From: Oceanidesulfovibrio marinus
GTDB taxonomy: Bacteria; Desulfobacterota; Desulfovibrionia; Desulfovibrionales; Desulfovibrionaceae
Length of the DNA stretch: 64,000 bases
NCBI RefSeq assembly: GCF_013085545.1
Contig: NZ_CP039543.1
Coordinates: 3,317,322-3,381,321 of the forward strand
Direction: 5' to 3'
Position numbers and translations under genes: made by a program. The notes beneath the pieces were generated by a model. That model had not been told where the DNA came from. It ran no database searches and saw only the letters and a list, made by a program, of their open reading frames with translations. Shown here in pieces: positions 46,998 through 55,918 of this stretch (the first letter of the stretch is position 1; every line of letters starts with the position of its first letter).

Positions 46998-47081
46998 GGC
47001 AATAAATTGCTTTAATCTGCACGGAACCAAATGTGCAACGGAAGCTTAAATAAAGGACGGTGTTTTTGAAGACACTATTTG

Positions 47082-47738
47082 TCAGTCAAACAAGAACTGA
47101 ATGAGGCGTAATAAGAATCCACTTAAGCCAACCGTTAAAACAAAAAAAAGGAGTTTGCTGCAAGCTGATGTAATTTTTCTTTCCTTAATATGGTTGTCAA
47201 CACAAATTGGTTTTGAAAACAAGACCCACCAAACACGTAACTTGTCCCAAATATCAGGTTCGCCATCCATTGAATAGGATTCCGCAAAAGAGGAAAAAAT
47301 TTTCCAATGTTTTCTTAAAGTGTTGTCACCTGTTAGGGTATAGGGCTCTATGCCATTTGCTAAAATAACGAAATCAAAACTTGGAGAAAGTGTTTGAGTT
47401 CTTGAGGGGATAAGAATGCATAATACCAAGCCGTTAGGTATCTGCTGATATCTGAGAGTCGTGCCGGATTCAGCAAGGGTTTCTTCCTGTACATCGAAGA
47501 TGCTCGTGCTCTTTCCATAGTTTCTAAACCTGCCCAAGGAGCGTCTTCCATAAAAAATATCGACGGTTGTGGGATCATTTCTACCCCAACGGCCTTTGGG
47601 AATAATGTAAAATGAAAAGAATTGGGATCGGCGCTCATGCCGTAGGTCAGATTTTGCCAATCTAAGGAAAACATTTTCGGACTGACTTCTAAATATGGTG
47701 AAGGAGTTATGTCTTGACCGGCGTCGAGTGGTATCCAT
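47082..47738 (-). CDS. AT-rich hypothetical protein with C-terminal membrane segment
   Basis: 218 residues, not recognised. The soluble N-terminal part is followed by a membrane helix near the end (LLFFVLTVGLSGFLLRLIQFLF). The sequence reads like a real protein in this frame (for example FDFVILANGIEPYTLTGDNTLRK by position near 120-140), whereas an overlapping 155-codon frame on the same strand does not. AAGGATG precedes the ATG. Its low GC against neighbouring topA and cimA suggests transfer from another source. Confidence 0.6.
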   Translation of the reverse strand: MDTTRRRSRHNSFTIFRSQSENVFLRLAKSDLRHERRSQFFSFYIIPKGRWGRNDPTTVDIFYGRRSLGRFRNYGKSTSIFDVQEETLAESGTTLRYQQIPNGLVLCILIPSRTQTLSPSFDFVILANGIEPYTLTGDNTLRKHWKIFSSFAESYSMDGEPDIWDKLRVWWVLFSKPICVDNHIKERKITSACSKLLFFVLTVGLSGFLLRLIQFLFD

Positions 47739-48165
47739 TGCGGCATCCTTGGTATTATAAAATCTACAAAAAAATTAAAGATATCTAGTGCTGTCGTATT
47801 AGTAAACAAGCGTGCCAGATAGCGCAATGCCTATGCGATACCAGAACTGCATGGGCCTGCTGTTCAGTCCCAAGCGACGGGTTGCCGGACTCTTTTTGAG
47901 GATCGCCCCCGACCATGGACCGCATCGCATGTGACGGTTCGTGGACAGAGCCGGTTCGAAATTTTTCGCATAGGGCCTCCGCGAGCCTGCAAATGACATC
48001 ATTCCATGAGGTTTTGGCCAAAACCGCCTCTGGCGCTCCGCTGGGAAACCTGTTACGGGGGTATTCCCTTTCAATAATGTTGCGTGTTGCGTCCGGAGGC
48101 TCCTCCTGGAGCCGGTTTCTGGCTTCTGTCGCGGACGCTTTCAGCGAAGGCAAGGCAGTTCACTC
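47739..48165. other. Gene-poor region upstream of cimA, with a doubtful small ORF
   Basis: About 430 bases. A minus-strand frame (47785-48153, 122 codons) contains plausible segments such as SWNDVICRLAEALCEKF but has no family match I know and an overlapping rival frame; it may be a remnant of a gene that entered together with the AT-rich neighbour. The cimA ATG at 48166 is not preceded by a strong Shine-Dalgarno (CAAGGCAG). Confidence 0.3.
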
Positions 48166-49776
48166 ATGAGAACGATCGAGATATACGACACCACCCTGCG
48201 CGATGGCGTTCAGGATGTGGAGATACATCTTTCCCTGACGGACAAGCTGCGTGTGGCCAAGAGTCTGGACGACCTCGGGGTACAGTACATCGAGGGCGGC
48301 TGGCCGGGCTCCAACCCCACGGACAAGCAGTTCTTCAAGGAGATGCGGAGCTACGACCTGAAGTACTCGCGTCTGGCCGCATTCGGCTCCACCCACAATC
48401 CCAAGCACAAGGCCGAGAACGACGCCAACCTCAAGGCGCTCATCGAGGCCAAGCCGGCCGTTGCGACCATTTTCGGCAAGAGCTGGGACCTCCACGTGAC
48501 CGATGCGCTGCGCATTCCGCTGGAGCGCAATCTCGAGATCATTCGCGACTCCGTCGCCTTCCTCAAGCCCCACTTCGAGGACGTCTTCTTCGACGCCGAG
48601 CACTTTTTCGACGGTTTTCGCGAGAACCGCGACTACGCCCTGTCCTCCCTCAAGGCGGCGCATGAGGCCAGTGCCGGCGTCCTGGTGCTGTGCGACACCA
48701 ACGGCGGCACCCTGCCGAGCGACCTGCGCGAGATATTCGATGTGGTCAGAAAGGAGCTGCCCGAGGCGCGCCTGGGCATCCACACCCACAACGACTCGGA
48801 CATGGCCGTGGCCAACTCCATCGTGGCGGTCAAGTCCGGCGCAAGCCAGGTGCAGGGCACCATCAACGGCTACGGCGAACGTTGCGGCAACGCCAACCTC
48901 TGCTCGGTCATTCCGGCGCTGGAGCTCAAGTGCGACGGCAAGTTCCAATGCCTGCCCGAGGGCAAGCTCACGCACCTGACCACGGTCTCGCAGTTCGTGG
49001 CCGAGATCGCCAACCTGCGCCCCTTCCTGCGCCAGCCGTACGTGGGGCGCTCCGCTTTTGCGCACAAGGGCGGCATCCACGTGAGCGCCATCCAGCGCAA
49101 CAGGCGGACCTACGAGCACATCGAGCCGGAAGCCGTGGGCAACGAGCAGCGCATCCTCATCTCGGACCTCTCCGGCCGCAGCAACATTCTGGAGAAGGCC
49201 AAGAAGCTGGGCTACAAGCTGGAGCGCGAGGACGCCCTGGTGGGCGACCTGCTGGCCGAGATCAAGGACCGCGAGAACCGCGGCTACGAGTACTCCTCGG
49301 CCGAGGCTTCCTTCGAGCTGCTGTTCTACCGCGTCATGGGCTGGTCCAAGCGCTACTTCACGCCCATCAACTTCCGCGTGACCGACGCCCTGCTCCAGGG
49401 CGAAGAGGTCATGAGCGAGGCCACGGTGATGGTCAAGGTGCGCGGCCAGGTGGAGCATACCGCCTCCACCGGCGAAGGCCCGGTAAACGCCATGGACCGC
49501 GCCCTGCGCAAGGCCGTGGAGCGCTTCTACCCGTGCATCAGCGAGGTGCGCCTCACCGACTTCAAAGTGCGCGTGCTGAGCGGCACCACCCAGGGCAGTC
49601 CAGGCACGGCCTCCCACGTGCGCGTGCTCATCGAGTCTGCGGACAAGAACTCGCGCTGGTCCACGGTGGGCGTCTCCCACAATATTATTTTCGCGAGCTG
49701 GAACGCGCTTGTCGACTCCCTGACGTACAAGCTCTTCAAGGACGATCCGCGCAAATGGCCCAACCATAAGCCGTAG
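48166..49776 (+). CDS. cimA: (R)-citramalate synthase
   Basis: 536 residues, DRE-TIM metallolyase family. YDTTLRDGVQDVEIHLSL is the DRE-like start, EGGWPGSNPTDKQFF is characteristic of the CimA group, CDTNGGTLPSD and GIHTHNDSDMAVANS are the metal and substrate loops, and GTINGYGERCGNANLCSVIP is the conserved end of the barrel. A LeuA-type regulatory domain follows from about 400. It condenses pyruvate and acetyl-CoA to citramalate, the threonine-independent route to isoleucine. Length and the EGGWPGSNP loop separate it from homocitrate synthase. It stands alone. Confidence 0.93.
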   Translation: MRTIEIYDTTLRDGVQDVEIHLSLTDKLRVAKSLDDLGVQYIEGGWPGSNPTDKQFFKEMRSYDLKYSRLAAFGSTHNPKHKAENDANLKALIEAKPAVATIFGKSWDLHVTDALRIPLERNLEIIRDSVAFLKPHFEDVFFDAEHFFDGFRENRDYALSSLKAAHEASAGVLVLCDTNGGTLPSDLREIFDVVRKELPEARLGIHTHNDSDMAVANSIVAVKSGASQVQGTINGYGERCGNANLCSVIPALELKCDGKFQCLPEGKLTHLTTVSQFVAEIANLRPFLRQPYVGRSAFAHKGGIHVSAIQRNRRTYEHIEPEAVGNEQRILISDLSGRSNILEKAKKLGYKLEREDALVGDLLAEIKDRENRGYEYSSAEASFELLFYRVMGWSKRYFTPINFRVTDALLQGEEVMSEATVMVKVRGQVEHTASTGEGPVNAMDRALRKAVERFYPCISEVRLTDFKVRVLSGTTQGSPGTASHVRVLIESADKNSRWSTVGVSHNIIFASWNALVDSLTYKLFKDDPRKWPNHKP

Positions 49777-50120
49777 CGGCCAGGGCCAGAAGGCAGAGTG
49801 CGTTACGCGATTGGGATCGTGCAAGACTGGCGCAGCCGCCCAATGCGGCGTCAGTCCTGCGCCAGACATCCTGCGGCCCCATCCCGAACAGTGGCGAGGG
49901 TTGCGGTGCTATTCCCTCTCGTGTAGTTATTTGATGACTCCTCTAGCTATGTTAAAGACTTCGTTAGTCATCTAACGACATTGTGGACAGGGAGCCAGCC
50001 TGATGTTTTCAAGGGGGCGACCGTGTGGAGGCGCTGACGCCGTGTGCGGACTCCTGGATTCGGCTGCTGTTTCGACCTGCTCCATCGCGTTGTTTCTCCA
50101 GCCATAAAGACCATGTGGGC
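49777..50120. other. Intergenic region with two inverted repeats
   Basis: About 340 bases upstream of the amino-sugar operon. A hairpin CTGGCGCAG / CTGCGCCAG (49827-49865) encloses a smaller GCCGC/GCGGC stem and could end the cimA transcript, though no T-run follows. An AT-rich stretch then holds a perfect palindrome TCGTTAG-TCAT-CTAACGA (49961-49978), a possible operator about 140 bases before the next gene. Confidence 0.5.
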
Positions 50121-51230
50121 ATGATGAAGATACCCATGAACGACCTGTCCCGGCCCTACCGGGACAACCAGACGGTTTTCGATACGATCCTCACGAAAGT
50201 TGGCGCCAGCGGCTATTACCTTGGCGGGCCATATGGCAAAGCGTTTTCCCGCGAGTTCGCCGAGTACGTCGGCATGCCGCATTGCCTCCTGGTGGGCAAC
50301 GGCACCGACGCGCTGGAGCTGGCCCTGCGCGCCGCAGGCGTCGAGGCCGGAGACCATGTGGTCACCGTGGCGAACGCCGGCGGGTACACGACCACGGCCT
50401 GCCGGCTTATCGGCGCGGTACCCGTGTACGCGGATATCGACGCAGACACGCTGCTTATGGACATGGACGATGCGGCGTCGCTGGTCGATCCGAACGTGAA
50501 GGCCGTTGTGGCGACCCATCTGTACGGCGCGGTGGCGGATGTCGAGGCGTTGCGCGCCAAGCTTGCCGCCCAGGGCAAAGCCTGCCCCATAATCATAGAG
50601 GACTGCGCCCAGGCCCATGGCGCATCCCTTCGGGGGCAAATGGCCGGGAGCTTCGGGGATCTGGCCACCTTCAGCTTCTACCCGACCAAGAATCTCGGCG
50701 CGTTCGGCGACGGCGGCGCGGTGCTCTGCCGTGACGAGGCCGTCATGGAGCGGCTTTCCCGGCTGCACCAGTACGGCTGGAACACACGGTACAACGTTGC
50801 CGTTCCGTTCGGCCGGAACAGCCGCATGGATGAGATTCAGGCGGCCGTGCTGTCCGCTCGTTTGCCCAAGTTGGAAGACGCCAATGGTGCGAGGCGCGCA
50901 GTCATCGAGGCCTATGCCGCGGCGGCGCCGTCCTGCGTGGTGTTTCCGAAGCGTCCCGATCAGGTCCCGTCTGCGCATCTGGCCGTGGTCATGGTGGAGG
51001 ACAGGAACGGGTTCCGCGCGCATCTCGCGGAGCGCGAAGTGGGAACGGACATCCACTACCCGGTGCTCGACTGCGACCAGGCCGGCTGGCGGGACCTTCC
51101 CCAGGTTTGCGGGCAGCTCCCGAGCAGCCGCCGTTGCTCCGAGCGGATTGTCAGCCTGCCGTGTTTTCCGGAGCTGACCCAGGAAGAAATCTCAATCGTG
51201 GCCGAAGCCCTGGCCGCCTACACCCCATGA
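50121..51230 (+). CDS. DegT/DnrJ/EryC1 sugar aminotransferase (FdtB-like)
   Basis: About 369 residues, PLP-dependent type I fold. NGTDALELALRAAGVEAGDHV is the cofactor-phosphate binding region, VVATHLYGAVADVEAL and IIEDCAQAHGA carry the residues stacking on PLP, and TFSFYPTKNLGAFGDGGAV has the Schiff-base lysine (PTKNLG). SRMDEIQAAVL and the late GTDIHYPV match sugar aminotransferases that amino-modify dTDP-3-keto sugars. With the FdtA/FdtC fusion two genes on, a dTDP-3-amino-3,6-dideoxyhexose pathway is likely. Start 50121 or 50124 fits the family; the preceding frame has no homology. It heads a four-gene coupled operon. Confidence 0.9.
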   Translation: MMKIPMNDLSRPYRDNQTVFDTILTKVGASGYYLGGPYGKAFSREFAEYVGMPHCLLVGNGTDALELALRAAGVEAGDHVVTVANAGGYTTTACRLIGAVPVYADIDADTLLMDMDDAASLVDPNVKAVVATHLYGAVADVEALRAKLAAQGKACPIIIEDCAQAHGASLRGQMAGSFGDLATFSFYPTKNLGAFGDGGAVLCRDEAVMERLSRLHQYGWNTRYNVAVPFGRNSRMDEIQAAVLSARLPKLEDANGARRAVIEAYAAAAPSCVVFPKRPDQVPSAHLAVVMVEDRNGFRAHLAEREVGTDIHYPVLDCDQAGWRDLPQVCGQLPSSRRCSERIVSLPCFPELTQEEISIVAEALAAYTP

Positions 51231-52204
51231 CCGAAGCGCGCGCACCAGAATTCTCCTTAGTGATTCCCGTTTATCGCAATGCGGAAAACATCCCGCATCT
51301 GCTCCCTGCTCTGGAACAGATGTGGGAACGTACCGGGCGGGACATGGAGGTGGTCTTTGTCGTGGACGGCTCCCCGGACGACAGCTTCGACCTGCTGCGA
51401 CGGGCGTTGCCCAACGTACCGTACCCGGCCCGGCTGGTGGAGCACAGCCGCAACTTCGGCTCTTTTGCGGCGATCCGCACAGGCATGGGCGTTGCGCGCG
51501 GCAGCTATATGGCGGCAATGGCCGCGGACCTGCAGGAGCCGCCGGAGCTGGTGCTGGAGATGTTCCAGACCCTTGCCGATGACAAGGCCGATGTTGTTTT
51601 CGGCCAGCGTTCGGAACGCGATGATCCCTTCCTGTACAAGCTGCTGTCCCAGACGTTCTGGAAGATATACCGCCGCTTCGTGATCCCGGATATACCGCGG
51701 GGCGGCGTGGATGTTTTCGGCTGCAACCGGCGTGTGCGCGATGCGGTGCTCAGCCTGAACGAGGCAAACAGCTCGCTCGTGGCGCAGCTGTTCTGGGTCG
51801 GTTACCGCCGCGCCTTCCTGCCGTACAAGCGGCGCAAGCGCGAGCATGGCGTGTCCGCCTGGAACATGCGCAAGCGGCTCAAGTACATGCTGGACAGCGT
51901 CCTGTCCTTCACCAACCTGCCCATTATGATCCTGTTCTGGATCGGCCTTCTGGGCGTTTCCATCAGCATAGTGCTGGCGGCGGTTGTTCTGGGGGCCTGG
52001 GCCATGGGCACAGTCGGGGTCAAGGGCTACACGCCCCTGATGCTGGCGGTGGTGTTTTTCAGCTCCTTGCAGCTTCTGGCCACGGGAATCGTGGGCTTCT
52101 ACCTGTGGCGGATATTCGAGAACACCAAGTGCCGCCCGGCCACGTTTGTATCCACAGTGTTGCGTTTCGATCCTGAAAACAGTCGGGGAGACGATGGCGA
52201 CTGA
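51227..52204 (+). CDS. Family 2 glycosyltransferase, membrane-anchored (ArnC/DPM-like)
   Basis: 325 residues. The GT-A domain shows FSLVIPVYRNAENIPHLLPAL, FVVDGSPDDSFDLL, NFGSFAAIRTGM and MAADLQEPPEL (metal-binding D-x-Q/D pattern), as in polyprenyl-phosphate sugar transferases. Two membrane helices follow (LPIMILFWIGLLGVSISIVLA and LMLAVVFFSSLQLLATGIVGF). It probably moves a sugar onto a polyprenyl phosphate at the inner membrane. The ATG overlaps the stop of the aminotransferase gene by ATGA, and its stop lies within the next gene (11-base overlap). Confidence 0.9.
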   Translation: MTEARAPEFSLVIPVYRNAENIPHLLPALEQMWERTGRDMEVVFVVDGSPDDSFDLLRRALPNVPYPARLVEHSRNFGSFAAIRTGMGVARGSYMAAMAADLQEPPELVLEMFQTLADDKADVVFGQRSERDDPFLYKLLSQTFWKIYRRFVIPDIPRGGVDVFGCNRRVRDAVLSLNEANSSLVAQLFWVGYRRAFLPYKRRKREHGVSAWNMRKRLKYMLDSVLSFTNLPIMILFWIGLLGVSISIVLAAVVLGAWAMGTVGVKGYTPLMLAVVFFSSLQLLATGIVGFYLWRIFENTKCRPATFVSTVLRFDPENSRGDDGD

Positions 52205-53150
52205 TTTTTTTGTGCATGAAAAGGGGCTGTGCGAAAGTGAAAACGTGGGCCCCCGCACCCGAATCTGGGCGTTTGCCCATGTGCTTCCCGGCGCCAGAAT
52301 CGGGGCGGACTGCAACATCTGCGACGGCGTTTTCATCGAAAACGATGTGCAGGTCGGGGACCGCGTGACGATCAAGTGCGGGGTCCAGCTCTGGGACGGC
52401 GTGCGTCTGGGTGATGACGTGTTCGTGGGTCCTAACGCCACATTCACTAACGACCACTTCCCGCGCTCCCGCCAGTATCAGGAGAAGGTGCTGCAGACAG
52501 TCGTGGAGTCCGAGGCCAGCATCGGGGCCAACGCAACGATTCTGCCAGGACTGCGGGTGGGACGGGCCGCCATGGTCGGGGCCGGAGCGGTGGTAACGCA
52601 CGACGTGCCCCACCATGCCATTGTTGTGGGGAACCCGGCCAGGATTGTCGGGTATACCTTTCCTTCCGAGGTCCGGACGGGCTCGGCCCAGGAGTTCAGA
52701 CCGGAGGATATCGAGGCCCAGGGCGGGCCGCGCGATCTGGGCGTGGGCAAGGCGCAGGTCTGGCCGCTGCCTCATTTTAAGGATCTTCGCGGCGCAATTG
52801 TTCCGGTGGAGTTCCTGAAAGACCTGCCCTTCGAGCCGAAGCGCCAGTTCTTCGTGTTCGGCGTGCCGGACAACAAAGTTCGCGGCGAGCACGCCCATAA
52901 GGAATGCCATCAGTTCCTCGTGGCGCTGCACGGCAGCCTGAACCTGGTTCTGACGGACGGGGAGCGTTCCGCCGAGATCAGGTTGAACCGGCCGGATATC
53001 GGCGTGTACATGCCACCGATGATCTGGGGCATCCAGTACAACTTTTCCGTTGATACGGTGCTTGGCGTCTACGCATCCCATCCGTACGACAGCGCGGAGT
53101 ATATCCGCGAGTTCGACGAGTTTCGGCGACTGACCCGGAAAGGATCATGA
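52194..53150 (+). CDS. Bifunctional sugar N-acetyltransferase / dTDP-ketohexose isomerase (FdtC-FdtA fusion, WxcM-like)
   Basis: About 318 residues in two parts. Residues 1-150 are a left-handed beta-helix acyltransferase with hexapeptide repeats (IGADCNICDGVFIENDVQVG by position, FTNDHFPRS with the catalytic histidine, VVGNPARIVGY). Residues about 185-318 form a cupin of the FdtA/QdtA ketoisomerase type (GAIVPVEFLKDLPF, FVFGVPDNKVRGEHAHKECH with its HxH, and PPMIWGIQYNF). The same fusion is seen in Xanthomonas WxcM and Shewanella FdtD. It would supply the isomerase and the acetyltransferase of a Fuc3NAc/Qui3NAc-type pathway. GGGGAG precedes the ATG. Confidence 0.88.
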   Translation: MATDFFVHEKGLCESENVGPRTRIWAFAHVLPGARIGADCNICDGVFIENDVQVGDRVTIKCGVQLWDGVRLGDDVFVGPNATFTNDHFPRSRQYQEKVLQTVVESEASIGANATILPGLRVGRAAMVGAGAVVTHDVPHHAIVVGNPARIVGYTFPSEVRTGSAQEFRPEDIEAQGGPRDLGVGKAQVWPLPHFKDLRGAIVPVEFLKDLPFEPKRQFFVFGVPDNKVRGEHAHKECHQFLVALHGSLNLVLTDGERSAEIRLNRPDIGVYMPPMIWGIQYNFSVDTVLGVYASHPYDSAEYIREFDEFRRLTRKGS

Positions 53151-54949
53151 TGTTGACGCAAAGTTCGTCCCGGGGGCTGCAGCATTCACGGGGCGGAGCA
53201 CCACTCTGGCCTACTGTGCTGGCCTGGTCCGGCTTTGTCGCATTGGCCCTGTTGTTCCTGCTGTACATCACCCCCCGCAAGGGCGCCTTTTTCGGGGACG
53301 AGGGCTGGTATCTGTACAGCGCCCTGCGCGCCCTGCGCCATGGCGAGCTGAACCTCTTCCTCCCCCAGGCGCCTGCGTACCTGTTCAACACCGGATTCAT
53401 GGCCGTGCTCGGCGAGGGGTATCTGCCCCTGCGCTGGGTGTACACCATATTCAGCCTCGCCGCCGGACTGGCCGTCATGGCGGGCATTGACGGCGCAAAG
53501 GCTCCGAACAGGTTCATCATTCCCCTTGGGCTGTGCTGCGTTCTTTTCGCCGGGCTCTCCTCGCTGGTCAACTATCAGAACGGGCCCAGCCTGTTCCTGC
53601 TGATGGGCCTTGGCTTGTACTGGCTGTCCCGAAAAGCGGGTTCGTCTGGCGTACGTGTGACGGTGTGGCTCGCGTCCGGTTTTTTCCTGGCCTGCTCCGC
53701 CATGGTGAACCTCACCATAGCGCCGGGGCTGGCGGTGCTGTGTCTGTGGCTCCTGTACACGGCGTGGCGCAAGCGGGACTTCCGCTCCATGCTGGCCCCC
53801 CTGTCCTGCGGAGTCTTCCTGGCCCTGATGCTGGGCATATACCTCAGCAAGCTGGGCCTGGCGCAGATGTTCAGCGTCCCCAAAGGCCATGGGTTCCACT
53901 ATGAACGGGCTTTGGAGATCCTTGCCCAGGGCGCGCTCATGCCTGCGTGCTGGGGAGTCTACTGGCTGATAGGCAGAGTATCGGGCTTGTGGCCCTGTGT
54001 GGCTGCCGGAGTCCGGAAGCTGTGCGGAAACAACCCTGCCGCCTTCGGCCTCTTCATTGCGACGCTGACCGTAGCGGCGTATCTGGCGAGATTTCTGCTG
54101 GTGATGGCCCAGATCCTGCCGGGTTTCCCGCTTTCGCTTATTCCCGCCACCCATCCGCTGATCATCATGCCGCAGTACGCCTATGCGGTGTTGTGCCTGG
54201 CCGTTTTCTACGGCGACTGGAGCACCAAGGCGCAAAGGCGCGGGGCGTTATGCGCGGTGGTGCTGATTGCATACTGGGCGCAGCAGACGTTCTACAGCGA
54301 CATTCCGGTCAACATCTCCATGGTGTTCGCCTCCGGATACTTTATGGCGCTGGGCCTGGTGATGCTTTCCGCACGCATGGGCAGGGCGGGCAGGATCATA
54401 ATGAGCGTGGCGGCCGTTCTTTTCGTTGCGGGCTGCATGGTGCATATTTACTACGGCGGCTGGACAACAGAGGTCCGGCCGGTGGGCCCCAAGGTCGAGC
54501 TGGACAATCCGCGTTTCCAGGGCATTCTCGAATCGCCGGAGCGGGCAGAGACGTTTGCGCGCATCAAGCAAGCCTACGATGAGTTCGGATGCGCGAACAA
54601 GGCCCTGATCACCTTCCGCAACTCCTCGCTGATCTACTACTTCCTGGACCACAAGGCGCCGCCGCGCCTGTCGTACATCTCTCAGAATTACGGCATGTAT
54701 TATAATGAGATACGCGCCATTCTGGACAGTGGAAAGCCGTGGTGCGTATTTTATTCAGAAAACGTGGACCTGCTCTCCAACAAGAAGCAGGAGAGCAAGG
54801 TCATGCGCCTGGTCGAGGAGCATGCGGACAAACGCATGGATATCGGCCATCATCCGCCGCGCCATCTCTATGACGACTTCGTGGTGTTCACCGGGCCGGC
54901 CGAAACCGGGTTCCAGGCCGGAGCCCCTGCCGGGAACAGCACGGAGTGA
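53147..54949 (+). CDS. Polytopic membrane glycosyltransferase (GT-C/PMT-like)
   Basis: 600 residues with 10 or more membrane helices and a periplasmic C-terminal domain of about 160 residues (from VRPVGPKVELDNPRF). The first periplasmic loop has FFGDEGWYLYSALRALRHGE; the acidic pair DE is the expected metal/catalytic site of GT-C transferases that use polyprenyl-phosphate sugars. It would accept the sugar presented by the preceding ArnC-like enzyme and place it on a lipid or glycan outside the membrane. Its ATG overlaps the stop of the FdtC-FdtA fusion gene by ATGA. It is the last gene of the operon. Confidence 0.82.
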   Translation: MMLTQSSSRGLQHSRGGAPLWPTVLAWSGFVALALLFLLYITPRKGAFFGDEGWYLYSALRALRHGELNLFLPQAPAYLFNTGFMAVLGEGYLPLRWVYTIFSLAAGLAVMAGIDGAKAPNRFIIPLGLCCVLFAGLSSLVNYQNGPSLFLLMGLGLYWLSRKAGSSGVRVTVWLASGFFLACSAMVNLTIAPGLAVLCLWLLYTAWRKRDFRSMLAPLSCGVFLALMLGIYLSKLGLAQMFSVPKGHGFHYERALEILAQGALMPACWGVYWLIGRVSGLWPCVAAGVRKLCGNNPAAFGLFIATLTVAAYLARFLLVMAQILPGFPLSLIPATHPLIIMPQYAYAVLCLAVFYGDWSTKAQRRGALCAVVLIAYWAQQTFYSDIPVNISMVFASGYFMALGLVMLSARMGRAGRIIMSVAAVLFVAGCMVHIYYGGWTTEVRPVGPKVELDNPRFQGILESPERAETFARIKQAYDEFGCANKALITFRNSSLIYYFLDHKAPPRLSYISQNYGMYYNEIRAILDSGKPWCVFYSENVDLLSNKKQESKVMRLVEEHADKRMDIGHHPPRHLYDDFVVFTGPAETGFQAGAPAGNSTE

Positions 54950-54983
54950 ATCGGGCCGACCGCACGAGGCATGCCGGGGAACG

Positions 54984-55718
54984 TCAGCCCGCCAGCATCC
55001 TGTCGAGCTCCACGGCGTTCTGCGCGGCATAGCCCGCCTCGTCATTGTCGAAAAAGCAGTAGACATCCAAACCATCGCCGAGCCAGCCTTCCAGATGACC
55101 GGCAATGGTGCGGAGCTGATCAGAGCTGTACGAGCCGCGGTATTTGTCCTCGGCCGGGCCGTGCATGCGCACATAGGCGAAGTCCGCGGTAGCGTGCCAC
55201 GGCGTGCGGTATCCGGCCAGCTCGTACACGCAGAACGCCGCGTTGTGCTTCTGTAGAATCGCCAATCCCTCGTCGCAGATCCAGCTCGTATCTCGCATCT
55301 CCACGGCCAGGCGCACGGATTTCGGAAACGCGGCAAGGCAGTTGTCCAGCCGTTCTCCGTTGAACCGCCAGCGCGGCGGAAGCTGCAGCAGGATGGGCCC
55401 CAGAGCGTCGCCAAGGACGCTGGCCCTGTCCAATAATTTGGACACCGGCTCTTCCGGGTCCTTGAGCTTTTTCATGTGCGTCAGGTAGCGGCTCGCCTTC
55501 ACGGCAAAGACGAATCCCTCCGGCACGGTGTCGCGCCAGCTTGCCACGCTCTCGGCGTCGGGCAGCCCGTAGAAAAAGGCGTTCACCTCCACGGCGGAGA
55601 GCTGCTCGGCGTAGCGCGCAAGCATATCCCCGGAAGCGGTCCCCTGGGCATAAAAGGGGCCCTTCCAATGCTGATACTGCCAGCCGGACGTGCCGATGCA
55701 GCGCGCCGGAGCCGTCAC
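54984..55718 (-). CDS. DUF72 family protein (TIM-barrel)
   Basis: 244 residues. CIGTSGWQYQHWKGPFY is the family start, VEVNAFFYGLPDAESVASW, FAVKASRYLTHMKKL, ILLQLPPRWRFN, AVEMRDTSWI, and YVRMHGPAEDKYRGSYS are the conserved blocks of DUF72. Its molecular role is unknown; a metal-dependent hydrolase-like TIM barrel is inferred from structure of homologues. The start is a GTG that overlaps the dodecin stop (GTGA), so it is translationally coupled to dodecin. Confidence 0.92.
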   Translation of the reverse strand: MTAPARCIGTSGWQYQHWKGPFYAQGTASGDMLARYAEQLSAVEVNAFFYGLPDAESVASWRDTVPEGFVFAVKASRYLTHMKKLKDPEEPVSKLLDRASVLGDALGPILLQLPPRWRFNGERLDNCLAAFPKSVRLAVEMRDTSWICDEGLAILQKHNAAFCVYELAGYRTPWHATADFAYVRMHGPAEDKYRGSYSSDQLRTIAGHLEGWLGDGLDVYCFFDNDEAGYAAQNAVELDRMLAG

Positions 55719-55918
55719 CGTTCCAGCAGGAAGGATATCTTGGCCGTGACGCGATAGCTCACAACCTTGTTATCTTCAACCAGCGCCTGGAACTCCTCCA
55801 CGTACACGGACTTGATGTGCCGTACGGTCTTGGACGCCTCGGTCACGGCCTGCTGCACGGCGTCCTCCCAGCCCTTGTCGGACTGCGCCAGAATCTCGAT
55901 GACCTTGACCACGCTCAT
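55715..55918 (-). CDS. Dodecin family flavin-binding protein
   Basis: 67 residues, matching dodecin length. SVVKVIEILAQSDKGWEDAVQQAV is the first strand and helix, RHIKSVYVEEFQALVEDNKV and YRVTAKISFLLE are the two later strands. Dodecins form 12-mers that store riboflavin, FMN or other flavins, or coenzyme A. The tryptophan in KGWEDA is the residue that stacks on flavin. A strong AAGGAGGGAG precedes the ATG. It heads a two-gene unit with the DUF72 gene and is divergent from rtcB. Confidence 0.9.
   Translation of the reverse strand: MSVVKVIEILAQSDKGWEDAVQQAVTEASKTVRHIKSVYVEEFQALVEDNKVVSYRVTAKISFLLER

Noticed and set aside
47360-47827. 155-codon minus-strand frame overlapping the AT-rich hypothetical gene
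   Set aside because: The overlapping frame at 47082-47738 has a better start, a coherent sequence and a terminal membrane helix; both cannot be real over this stretch.
47945-47965. GGTTCGAAAT resembling a tRNA T-loop
   Set aside because: No acceptor, D or anticodon stems could be built around it.
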